A stretch of 64,000 nucleotides of DNA from Streptomyces curacoi. GTDB lineage: Bacteria; Actinomycetota; Actinomycetes; Streptomycetales; Streptomycetaceae. Positions within the stretch are counted from its first letter, which is position 1. Every line of letters starts with the position of its first letter. The translations under genes and the position numbers were made by a program. This document shows, piece after piece, positions 16,662-28,000 of the stretch. The stretch lies in the NCBI RefSeq assembly GCF_001513975.1, contig NZ_KQ947995.1, positions 1 to 64,000 on the forward strand. Direction: 5' to 3'. The notes beneath the pieces are model-generated. The model was not told the DNA's origin. It saw only the letters and a list, made by a program, of their open reading frames with translations, and did not search any database.

Positions 16662-17255
16662 TCAAGCGACGGGTCGGCTGGGTGATGTTCGTGCAGGCAG
16701 GTAGGGCGCCATCGACGGGAGTCCAAGATCCGACGGGAGCAGGGAACCCACCCAGCAGTCCCGGCGTACGCCCTGGTGGACGATGGCGGAGCGAAGGGTG
16801 CCCTCCAGGGTGAAGCCGGCTCGTTCGGCCACGGCGCGGGAGGGTTCGTTGCCGACCTCCGCGCGCCATTCCACGCGGTCGATCGACAGGTGGACGAAGG
16901 CCCAGCGGGAGGCCGTGAGGACGGCCTCGGTGATGTAGCCGTTGCCGCGGTGTTCCTTGGTGCCCCAGAAGCCGATCTCGGCCACGCTCAGGGAACGCAT
17001 GGTGAGGCCGAGCATGCCCACCAGTTCCTCCCCTTCGGGGAGGAAGAGGCCCCAGGTGAACATCGAGCCGTTCGCCCAACTGTCGGGCACCAGCTGCTCC
17101 GTGAAGCTCTCGGCGTGTTCGCGGAGGTAGGGGGAGGGGATGGTCGTCCAGCGCTGGATGTCGGGGTCCTGGGCGGCCTCGTACACGGCGTTCGTGTCCT
17201 GTGGGCCGACCGTGCGCAGGAGGAGGCGTCCGGTGGCGAGCGTGACGGGTTCCAT
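16662..17255 (-). CDS. GNAT-family N-acetyltransferase (RimJ/RimL type)
   Basis: A 197-residue acetyltransferase. The order of elements is typical of the RimJ/RimL-like GNAT group: TGRLLLRTV at the start, LVGMLGLTMRS and AEIGFWGTKEHRGNGYITEA (the acetyl-CoA binding turn, with R/Q-x-x-G-x-G/A as HRGNGY), then VEWRAEVGNEPSRAVAERAGF and a LRSAIVHQGVRRDCWVGSLL ending. Such proteins acetylate protein N-termini or small amines. The substrate cannot be read from sequence. The ATG at 17255 is preferred over upstream in-frame starts because it opens directly into the conserved first strand. It is divergent from secA. Confidence 0.9.
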   Translation of the reverse strand: MEPVTLATGRLLLRTVGPQDTNAVYEAAQDPDIQRWTTIPSPYLREHAESFTEQLVPDSWANGSMFTWGLFLPEGEELVGMLGLTMRSLSVAEIGFWGTKEHRGNGYITEAVLTASRWAFVHLSIDRVEWRAEVGNEPSRAVAERAGFTLEGTLRSAIVHQGVRRDCWVGSLLPSDLGLPSMAPYLPARTSPSRPVA

Positions 17256-17526
17256 CGGCCGATTCTGCTCGGGAGCCCGGAGAAAGCGCCATCTTTTCGC
17301 CATGCGTGAGCGGGTGATCACAATTCGCGCAATTCATCAGTGCGACGCGGCACCATCCGCGGGGCCCGTCCGTTGTGCCCTTTGAAGCAGATTTGAAGCG
17401 GCGGACCGTCGCCCTGGCCGCCAGGCCTCCCGACCCGGCGGGGTCCTCGCATACGATGGCCGTTGCTCAGTCAAGTCAAATGGAAACCGACCGTCCCAGG
17501 CCCGACCGGCAAGGAGACCAACCCCC

Positions 17527-20346
<2,820 letters not shown>

Positions 20347-20421
20347 CGCCACATGACGCCGTAGACGCCGTATGACGCCGTAAGGCGGCAGTGATGGCGC
20401 CTGGGGCGCCGTAGCGGCTGA

Positions 20422-20457
20422 GGAAGGGCCGGGCACCTGTGGGTGTCCGGCCCTTCC
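20422..20457. terminator. Bidirectional terminator between secA and Rv3235-family gene
   Basis: A 16-bp stem with one G-T pair and a 4-base loop (TGTG) lies between two convergent genes. The arms carry AAGGGCCGG and CCGGCCCTT, so short A and T runs flank it on both strands. Confidence 0.85.
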
Positions 20458-20491
20458 CGTGCGTAGGGGCAGTAGGGGCCGCTGTGCGTGG

Positions 20492-21112
20492 TCAGTCGTC
20501 GTCCGCGCGTGGCCTGCGGGGGCCGCCGAGTTCGACCGCCGTGCAGCGCCACCGCAGGTCCCGGCCCTGTTCCAGGCGGAACGCCATGGCGCGCAGCTGG
20601 TCTCCGGCGCCGATGCGGGCGAAGGCCTCGACGGCGCCCGGGCGGGGCTCGAAGTAGCCGATGTCGCGGACGACGGGGCGGGTGCCTCGGGTGCGCAGTG
20701 GGCTGCGTTCGGCCAGCCAGGCGAGTTCGTCGTAGGCGCGGCCCGCGGTGTGGCGGAGCATCCAGTGGACGGGGCGTTGACCGCTCAGGACCAGAAGGAG
20801 GCGGTCGGCGAAGACGTCGGTGGGGCGGGTGTGCGGGACGGCGGGTGTGTACGGGGCCTCGCCGGTCGGTGGGGGCAGGGTGCGCGGTGCCCCGGCGGTG
20901 GAGGCGCTTGGTGGACGGGTGTCGGTGGGCCTGGTGCGGGCGCGGGCCCCCGGGGCGCCCGGAGAGCCGGGTGGGCGGCCGCCGGGGGATGTCGTACGGG
21001 GCGTGCCTCCACTCGGTGTGCGGGGTGGGGCGCCGCCGGGGCGACGGGTGTCGCGGCGGCTCGGTGGGCGGGTGCCGGGGCGGTGCTGGGTCCTGGTCAT
21101 GACCTTGTTCAT
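20492..21112 (-). CDS. Rv3235-family protein
   Basis: A 206-residue protein. The first 100 or so residues are Pro/Arg/Gly/Thr-rich and predicted disordered. The C-terminal 110 residues form the conserved domain (ADRLLLVLSGQRPVHWMLRH, AYDELAWLAER, RDIGYFEPRPGAVEAFARIG, RLEQGRDLRWRCTAVELGGP). This matches the actinobacterial Rv3235 family, commonly encoded next to secA. Function is unknown. The ATG at 21112 with GGGGA upstream is favoured; a second ATG five codons in (MTRTQ) is possible. It is convergent with secA. Confidence 0.82.
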   Translation of the reverse strand: MNKVMTRTQHRPGTRPPSRRDTRRPGGAPPRTPSGGTPRTTSPGGRPPGSPGAPGARARTRPTDTRPPSASTAGAPRTLPPPTGEAPYTPAVPHTRPTDVFADRLLLVLSGQRPVHWMLRHTAGRAYDELAWLAERSPLRTRGTRPVVRDIGYFEPRPGAVEAFARIGAGDQLRAMAFRLEQGRDLRWRCTAVELGGPRRPRADDD

Positions 21113-21465
21113 GGGGTCCCCGTTCGGCGTGGCCCGGCGATACCGGGCAGTAACTTCGAGGTCGGTGATCTTGTACGGGGTCCCGGGGGTCGGCTGCAAG
21201 AAAGCGAGGGCTCGGAACGGGCGACCGCAAAGTTCACTTATCCGGGTGATCGAAGGGTGCGAAAGGCCCGTGCCGGCGGGCCGGTACCGGGTGAGTCCGC
21301 GGACCGGGGTGGACGCCGGACGAGGCTGCGGCGGGGACTCGAAAGGGGACACGCGCACGTATCCTGAAGGCCCTGCGGGAGGTGCGGGAGCGCCCTCTCC
21401 GGGGCCTTGCGGAGTCTTATGAACCGGGTCCTTGCGGAGCCTTACGAACACGAAAGCGGTCAGCC
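21113..21465. promoter_or_regulatory. Divergent intergenic region with a 19-bp direct repeat
   Basis: This 353-bp gap between divergently transcribed genes must carry both promoters, but no consensus elements were recognised with confidence. Near its right end CTTGCGGAGTCTTATGAAC (21406-21424) recurs at 21431-21449 with two changes, a 25-bp period. The second copy ends 16 bp before the DUF6912 start. Confidence 0.5.
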
Positions 21466-21981
21466 ATGCGCGTCTACGTCCCCCTGACCCTCCCCGGTCT
21501 CGCCGAGGCGTACAAGACGGGCGAGCTGGGGACCGGGCCGCTCGTCGCCTACGCCGTCACGCCCGCGTTGCGCGAGTGGTATCTCTCCGACGACATCGAG
21601 GAGTTGGAGTACGCGGCGCTGAACCGGGCCGCGCTCGCCTCGCTGCGCCTGCTGGCGGCGGACGCCGGGGCGGTGCGGCGCCGGGTCGTGGTCGCCGTCG
21701 ACGTGCCCGACGGGGCGGCCGTCGCCGACCCCGACCGGGGGCTGGACCCGTCGGCGCTGGGTGAGGTGCGGATCGCCGGGGGCGTGGCGCTGGCCAAGGC
21801 GGCCTCCGTGCACGTCGACTCGGGCGACGCGGAGGCGGACGTGGCGGCGGCCGTCGAGGCGCTGGAGGCGGCGGACGGTGGGGACGACGACGCTCAGTTC
21901 GTCGTGGACGGGGCCGGGGACCATGAGCTGCTGTGGTACGCCACGCAGGAGATCCCGAACCTGGTGGGGCTCGCAGACTGA
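21466..21981 (+). CDS. DUF6912 family protein
   Basis: A 171-residue acidic, cytoplasmic-looking protein with no signal peptide or membrane helix. Conserved-looking segments are MRVYVPLTLPGLAEAY, the EWYLSDDIEELEYAALNRAA stretch and FVVDGAGDHELLWYATQEI. This arrangement is that of the actinobacterial DUF6912 group, a protein commonly found near secA. No catalytic motif is evident and the function is unknown. The ribosome binding site is weak (GAAAGCGG), and the start is set by the conserved MRVYVPL. Confidence 0.8.
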   Translation: MRVYVPLTLPGLAEAYKTGELGTGPLVAYAVTPALREWYLSDDIEELEYAALNRAALASLRLLAADAGAVRRRVVVAVDVPDGAAVADPDRGLDPSALGEVRIAGGVALAKAASVHVDSGDAEADVAAAVEALEAADGGDDDAQFVVDGAGDHELLWYATQEIPNLVGLAD

Positions 21982-22109
21982 GCCGGCTGGCCGGCCGGCG
22001 GCGCGGCGGCGTGCCGCGGCGTCCGGACGCGTGCGGGTGCTCTGCCGCACTGAGCCTCGTTGACCTGCTGCTCTCTTGATTGTCAGTGGGGGCCGGTACG
22101 GTTTTCGAC

Positions 22110-22775
22110 ATGGGGAAGCACGTAGGGGCGCATATCGTCTGGGACTGGAACGGGACGCTGTTCCACGACAATGACGCGATCATCGGGGCGACGAACGCGG
22201 CGTTCGCCGAGCTGGGACTTGAGCCGATCACGATGGAGCAGTACCGGGCGCTGTACTGCGTGCCGGTGCCGAAGTTCTACGAGCGGTTGCTGGGGCGGCT
22301 GCCGACCGAGGCCGAGTGGGAGGTCATGGATGAGACCTTCCACCGGTACTACGCCGAGCACCGGGTGAGATGCGGGCTCACCGAAGGCGTGGCGGAGCTG
22401 CTCGTGGAGTGGCGGTCGGGTGGCCGCAGCCAGTCGATTCTCAGCATGTACGTGCATGACGAACTGGTGCCGCTGGTGCGGGGGTTCGGGATCGAGGAGC
22501 ACTTCCTGCGCGTCGACGGGCGGACCGGGCGGTCCGGGGGCAGCAAGGCCGAGCACATGGTGCGGCACATCGAGGCGCTCGCGAGTGTGGATCCGGCGCG
22601 CACGGTGGTGATCGGGGACGCCGCCGACGACGCGGTCGCGGCGCTGCATGTGGGGGCGCGGGCCGTGCTCTACACCGGGGGGTCGCACAGCCGGGCGAGC
22701 CTTGAGGAGGTGGGGGTGCCGGTGGTGGACACGTTGGGGGAGGCGGTCGCGGAGGCGCAGCGGTTGGCTGCGTAG
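22110..22775 (+). CDS. HAD-superfamily hydrolase (phosphoglycolate-phosphatase-like)
   Basis: A 221-residue HAD protein. Motif I is VWDWNGTLFHD (Asp12 nucleophile, with Asn14 at the position usually held by the acid/base Asp). A helical cap domain lies at about residues 25-85. Motif II is SILSMY, motif III includes the Lys of GGSKAEHM, and motif IV is VVIGDAADDAVAA. The overall plan resembles phosphoglycolate phosphatases and pyrophosphatases. The D-to-N change at the second motif-I position may reduce phosphatase activity or reflect a subfamily trait. The ATG at 22110 is preferred over a TTG at 22080 because it starts just before motif I. Confidence 0.88.
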   Translation: MGKHVGAHIVWDWNGTLFHDNDAIIGATNAAFAELGLEPITMEQYRALYCVPVPKFYERLLGRLPTEAEWEVMDETFHRYYAEHRVRCGLTEGVAELLVEWRSGGRSQSILSMYVHDELVPLVRGFGIEEHFLRVDGRTGRSGGSKAEHMVRHIEALASVDPARTVVIGDAADDAVAALHVGARAVLYTGGSHSRASLEEVGVPVVDTLGEAVAEAQRLAA

Positions 22776-22924
22776 GGGGCGGGCCTACGGGGCGGTGGCT
22801 CGGTTTTTGGCTGAAAAATTACGGGGGCGTCGCTGTGAGTGAGCTGTCATGATCTCCTCACCTGGCTGGAGCTCCGCTGCGTGGAGCCAGGGGGAAACCA
22901 TTCAGTGAGAGACGAGGACCTTTC

Positions 22925-23338
22925 ATGGCGCGAACCAGACGTGTGATGACCGTTGCGGGTGTCGCGAGTGGCATCGTCGCCGTTCTTGCCCTGACGGCGG
23001 GGCCGGCGAACGCCGTTGCCGCCTGGGGGTCCACGACCCAGGGCGAGGGCGACGGCTTCTTCGAGAACTGGCCGAACCGGGAGAACTACCCCGACCAGGC
23101 CGGTGCCATCGACAGGAAGAAGGACGGGATGAGTGTCGCGATCCGCTGGACGTCCAGCAGCGGCACGACGGGCGAGTGCGTGGACAAGAACGGGGCGAAC
23201 AACGGCACGACGCTGTGTACCGTCACGGGGCTGAACCAGCGTGGCACCGTGACGTTCAAGGTCTGTGCGAGGGACTACAGCAACGACATCGGGTGGATCA
23301 ACTGCTCGCGGCCGGACTCGCATCCGCTCACGCCGTGA
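22925..23338 (+). CDS. Small secreted protein
   Basis: A 137-residue protein with a clear Sec signal peptide: a basic start (MARTRRVM), a hydrophobic core (GVASGIVAVLALTAG) and cleavage after PANAVA or a nearby alanine. The mature part is about 105 residues, rich in Asn, Gly, Ser and Thr, with three cysteines (ECVDK, TLCTVTG, NCSRP plus FKVCARD, four if all are counted). No domain was recognised. An Ig-like or beta-rich fold is possible from the GLNQRGTVTFKVCARDYS pattern. It is preceded by GAGACGAGGACC as ribosome binding region. Monocistronic, exported, function unknown. Confidence 0.75.
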   Translation: MARTRRVMTVAGVASGIVAVLALTAGPANAVAAWGSTTQGEGDGFFENWPNRENYPDQAGAIDRKKDGMSVAIRWTSSSGTTGECVDKNGANNGTTLCTVTGLNQRGTVTFKVCARDYSNDIGWINCSRPDSHPLTP

Positions 23339-23472
23339 GTGGGACGTTGTTTGAGTTGTTTCCGTTGTTTCACTTGTCGAGGATGTCGAGGATGTCGTGG
23401 TGGAGCGGGGCCCTGACCTGGTCCCGGCTCCATCACTGAACTCGGGCGGTCAGGTCGTCGGTGCCGTGGACG

Positions 23473-24039
23473 TCACGTGACCGGTGCCTTCGCGCGCAGC
23501 ACGGTCAGGAACTCGCGCATCCAGCGGGAGTGGTCCGGCCAGGCGCGGGAGGAGACCAGGGTGCCGTCGACCACCGCCTCGGCGTCCTGGAAGGTGGCGC
23601 CGGCCGCCTGCATGTCCAGCTCCAGAGCGGGGTACGCCGTGACGCGGCGGCCGCGGAGGCTGTCGATCGCGGCGGTGAGCAGGGGGCCGTGGCAGATCTG
23701 GGCGACCGGTTTGTCGGCGTCGAAGAACGACTTGAGGATCTTGCGGAGTTCAGGGTCGTTGCGGAGGTACTCGGGGGCTCGGCCGCCGGGGATCACGAGG
23801 GCGACGTAGTCGCCGGGGTCGACCTCGGAGAAGGCGAGGTCGGCGGGCCAGGTGTAGCCGGGTTTCTCGGTGTAGGTGTCGAAGCCGGGTTCGAAGTCGT
23901 GGACGACGAACTGGAGCTTTTTGCGGGTGGGGGCCGCGATGTGGACGTCGTAGCCCTCTTCGCGGAGGCGTTGGTAGGGGTAGAGGACCTCCAGTGACTC
24001 TGCGGCGTCGCCGGTGACGATGAGGATTTTCGCTGTCAT
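23473..24039 (-). CDS. DJ-1/PfpI-family protein
   Basis: A 188-residue protein of the DJ-1/PfpI superfamily (class I glutamine amidotransferase-like fold). The nucleophile elbow AQICHGPLL places Cys116 next to His117. The conserved acidic residue is in GDAAESLEV (Glu14), and LVIPGGRAPEYLRNDPEL is the usual strand-turn. Relatives are intracellular proteases, glyoxalases or chaperones that handle damaged proteins or glycation products, and the specific activity cannot be assigned. The ATG at 24039 begins MTAKILIVTGD, the family N-terminus. A much longer open frame upstream is repeat DNA, not protein. Confidence 0.88.
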   Translation of the reverse strand: MTAKILIVTGDAAESLEVLYPYQRLREEGYDVHIAAPTRKKLQFVVHDFEPGFDTYTEKPGYTWPADLAFSEVDPGDYVALVIPGGRAPEYLRNDPELRKILKSFFDADKPVAQICHGPLLTAAIDSLRGRRVTAYPALELDMQAAGATFQDAEAVVDGTLVSSRAWPDHSRWMREFLTVLRAKAPVT

Positions 24040-25070
24040 GTCGGGTGCGCTCCTCTTTGGGCCGGGGTGTTGGGTTGGCCTGTGTCTCCGTGGGGCGTCT
24101 TTGGCAACGTGCCTCGGGTGGGGGGTCTTGCCAAGGGGCTGTGCGGGGGGCTGGGTGCCGGGAGGGTGGGTTTCGCTTGCCGGTGCGCGGAGGGTGCTTG
24201 GCGTTGTGGCTGGGGCGGGGGCGTCGCGCGGCCCGGCGCTGGCGGGGTGCCGCCTGCGCCCACCCGTGCCGCCCCAGCGGCACGACTGCCCGCAGGCTGC
24301 GAAGGTGTGGTGCTCGCGGGCTGGGGGGTGGGGCGGCTCGCGGCGGCATCGGTGCTTGCAGGTGCTCGCGGTTGTGGCTGGGGCGGGGGCGTTGCGCGGC
24401 CCGGCGCTGGCGGGGTGCCGCCTGCGCCCACCCGTGCCGCCCCAGCGGCACGACTGCCCGCAGGCTGCGAAGGTGTGGACTGCCCGCAGGGTGTGTATGC
24501 AGCGGCTCCGGCTACCGCTGTTTTCGGACACGGCCCGCCTCCCGATGGCGTGCTTTCGCCTCGGTTTCTTGCTTCAGCTCTGAGGCCAGCCTCCCCCTCG
24601 GCGTCCCGCCCCGCCAGTTACGCCCTCCGCGCCCCCTTTGCCCCTGTGCAGAACGTCAAAGTTCTACCCCCGGTTTTGTACACATACGGCTCATGACGGG
24701 CCCCCTGTAAGGAGCGATAGCCTTGGTGGCGTGATCAGCGCGATATCTCGCGGGGGCACTGTCGCCCCTGCCCTGCGCCCGGTGAGCACGGACGACATCC
24801 GTGACCGGGCGGCAGTCGCTGGTCTTCGCGGGCGGGAGGGGGGCGTAAGGGCTCCCGGGACGTCTTGCACACCCCGGGCCCAGGCGTCGCAGAGAGCAGT
24901 GTCACACCCCGTGGGCAGCTCAAGAATGGCTCATATATCCCCGCTCATCTCACCTCGCGGCATAGCGTCGAACCAGACCGGACACCCCGCGTCACGGCGT
25001 TACGTCGCAGGAGAGGACTCCGTACTTCCTTCAACGTCACGCAACGGCGCGCGACAGGAGCCAGAGGACA
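24040..25070. other. One-kilobase intergenic region before the NAD-GDH gene
   Basis: No gene is confidently supported here. The left half (24060-24600) is GC-rich and carries a 108-bp duplicated hairpin unit, listed separately. The right half (24650-25070) is less biased and should hold the NAD-GDH promoter. AAGGAG at about 24709 precedes a short frame from GTG 24731 that lacks convincing coding character. Confidence 0.6.
24203..24478. repeat. 108-bp repeat, two direct copies
   Basis: Copies at 24203-24310 and 24371-24478 differ at one visible base (GCGTCGCG versus GCGTTGCG) and are separated by 60 bp of unrelated sequence. Each contains the hairpin GTGCCGCCCCAGCGGCAC (7-bp stem, 4-base loop). 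The near-identity points to recent duplication or gene-conversion-like maintenance of a mobile or dispersed palindromic unit. Confidence 0.9.
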
Positions 25071-28000
25071 ATGCAGACCAAGCTGGACGAAGCCAAGGCC
25101 GAGCTGCTCGAGAGGGCCGCCCGGGTAGCTGAGAACAGCCCGGTCGGGGGGTACCTACCGACTGGGACGACGGACGAGAGCACCCCCGGCACCCCGGACC
25201 ACGACACCGTGCTCGCGTTCCTCCAGCGCTACTACCTGCACACCGCCCCGGAGGACCTCACCGACCGCGACCCGGTCGACATCTTCGGAGCCGCCTTCTC
25301 GCACTACCGGCTGGCCGAGAACCGCCCTCAGGGCACGGCCAACGTGCGGGTGCACACGCCCACCGTGGAGGAGAACGGGTGGACCTGCAGCCACTCCGTC
25401 GTGGAAGTCGTCACCGACGACATGCCCTTCCTCGTCGATTCGGTGACCAACGAGCTGACCCGGCAGGGGCGGGGGATCCATGTGGTCATCCACCCGCAGG
25501 TCCACGTCCGCCGCGACCTCACCGGCAAGCTGATCGAGGTGCTCCCCGCGCGGCCGGCCGGTGAGCTGCCGCACGACACGCACGCCGAGTCGTGGATCCA
25601 CGTCGAGATCGACCGTGAGACCGACCGGTCCGACCTGAAGCAGATCACCGCCGACCTGCTGCGCGTCCTGTCCGACGTCCGCGAGGCCGTCGAGGACTGG
25701 GCCAAGATGCGTGACGCGGCCCTGCGCATGGCCGACGAGCTGCCCCAGGAGCCCACGTCCGACCTGCGCGAGCAGGAGATCGAAGAGGCCCGCGAGCTGC
25801 TGCGCTGGCTGGCCGACGACCACTTCACCTTCCTCGGCTACCGCGAGTACCAGCTGCGCGAGGACGACTCGCTGGCCGCCGTGCCCGGCACCGGGCTCGG
25901 CATCCTGCGCTCCGACCCGCACCACGCCGAGGACGAGAACCACCCCGTCAGCCCGTCCTTCGAGCGGCTGCCCGCCGACGCCCGTGCCAAGGCACGCGAG
26001 CACAAGCTCCTCGTCCTCACCAAGGCCAACAGCCGGGCGACCGTGCACCGGCCGTCGTATCTCGACTACGTCGGTGTGAAGAAGTTCGACGAGAACGGCG
26101 AGGTCGTCGGCGAGCGGCGCTTCCTGGGTCTGTTCTCCTCCGCCGCCTACACCGAGTCCGTCCGCCGCGTCCCGGTCATCCGGCGCAAGGTGGACGAGGT
26201 GCTGCAGGTCTCCGGGTTCTCGCCCCACAGCCACGACGGGCGCGACCTGCTGCAGATCCTGGAGACGTATCCGCGCGACGAGCTCTTCCAGACCCCGGTC
26301 CCCGAGCTCCAGAGCATCGCCACCTCCGTCCTCTACCTCCAGGAACGCCGTCGGCTGCGGCTCTACCTGCGCCAGGACGAGTACGGCCGCTACTACTCCG
26401 CGCTCGTCTACCTCCCCCGCGACCGCTACACCACCGGTGTGCGCCTGCGGATCATCGACATCCTGAAGGAGGAACTCGGCGGCACCAGCGTCGACTTCAC
26501 GGCCTGGAACACCGAGTCGATCCTCTCCCGGCTGCACTTCGTGGTCCGCGTCCCGCAGGGCACCGAGCTGCCGCAGCTGTCCGACTCCGACAAGGAGCGC
26601 ATCGAGGCGCGCCTGGTCGAGGCCGCGCGTTCCTGGGCCGACGGCTTCTCCGACGCGCTGAACGCCGAACTCGGCGAGGAACGCGCCGCCGAGCTGCTGC
26701 GCCGCTACTCGGGCGCCTTCCCCGAGGGCTACAAGGCCGACCACACCCCCCGCTCGGCGGTCTCCGACCTCGTCCACCTGGAACAGCTCACCGAGGAGAA
26801 CAACTTCTCGCTGAGCCTGTACGAGCCGGTCGGCGCCGCCCCCGAGGAGCGCCGCTTCAAGATCTACCGCAAGGGCGCGGCCGTCTCCCTGTCCGCCGTC
26901 CTGCCGGTGCTCAGCCGGCTCGGCGTCGAGGTCGTCGACGAGCGGCCGTACGAACTGCGCTGCGCCGACCGCAGCGTGGCCTGGATCTACGACTTCGGGC
27001 TGCGCATGCCCAAGTCGGCCAGCGGTGGTGACTACCTCGGCGACGACGCGCGCGAGCGGTTCTCGGAGGCCTTCGCCGCCACCTGGACCGGCCAGGCGGA
27101 GAACGACGGCTTCAACGCCCTCGTGCTGAGCGCCGGGCTGACCTGGCGGCAGGCCATGGTGCTGCGGGCGTACGCGAAGTACCTGCGCCAGGCCGGTTCC
27201 ACCTTCTCGCAGGACTACATGGAGGACACCCTCCGCAACAACGTCCACACCACCCGCCTCCTCGTCTCCCTGTTCGAGGCGCGGATGTCGCCGGACCGCC
27301 AGCGCGCGGGCCGCGAGATCGTGGACGCGCTGCTCGAAGAGGTGGACGCGGCGCTCGACCAGGTCGCGAGCCTCGACGAGGACCGCATCCTCAGGTCCTT
27401 CCTCACCGTCATCAAGGCGACCCTGCGGACGAACTTCTTCCAGGAGGCGGCGGGCGGCAAGCCGCACGACTACGTCTCCATGAAGTTCGACCCGCAGGCC
27501 ATCCCCGACCTGCCCGCGCCGCGGCCGGCGTACGAGATCTGGGTGTACTCGCCGCGTGTCGAGGGCGTGCACCTGCGCTTCGGCAAGGTCGCGCGCGGTG
27601 GCCTGCGCTGGTCCGACCGGCGTGAGGACTTCCGGACCGAGATCCTCGGCCTGGTCAAGGCGCAGATGGTGAAGAACACCGTCATCGTGCCGGTCGGCGC
27701 CAAGGGCGGCTTCGTCGCCAAGCAGCTGCCGGACCCGAGCGTGGACCGGGACGCCTGGATGGCGGAGGGCATCGCCAGCTACAAGACGTTCATCTCGGCG
27801 CTGCTCGACATCACCGACAACATGGTCGCGGGCGAGGTCGTCCCGCCGCCGGACGTCGTCCGGCACGACGAGGACGACACCTACCTCGTCGTCGCCGCCG
27901 ACAAGGGCACCGCGACCTTCTCCGACATCGCCAACGGGGTCGCCGAGCAGTACAACTTCTGGCTCGGCGACGCCTTCGCCTCCGGCGGCTCGGCCGGCTA

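Noticed and set aside
22771..22789. CGTAGG/CCTACG hairpin at the end of the HAD gene
   Set aside because: The six-bp stem overlaps the stop codon and has no supporting context.
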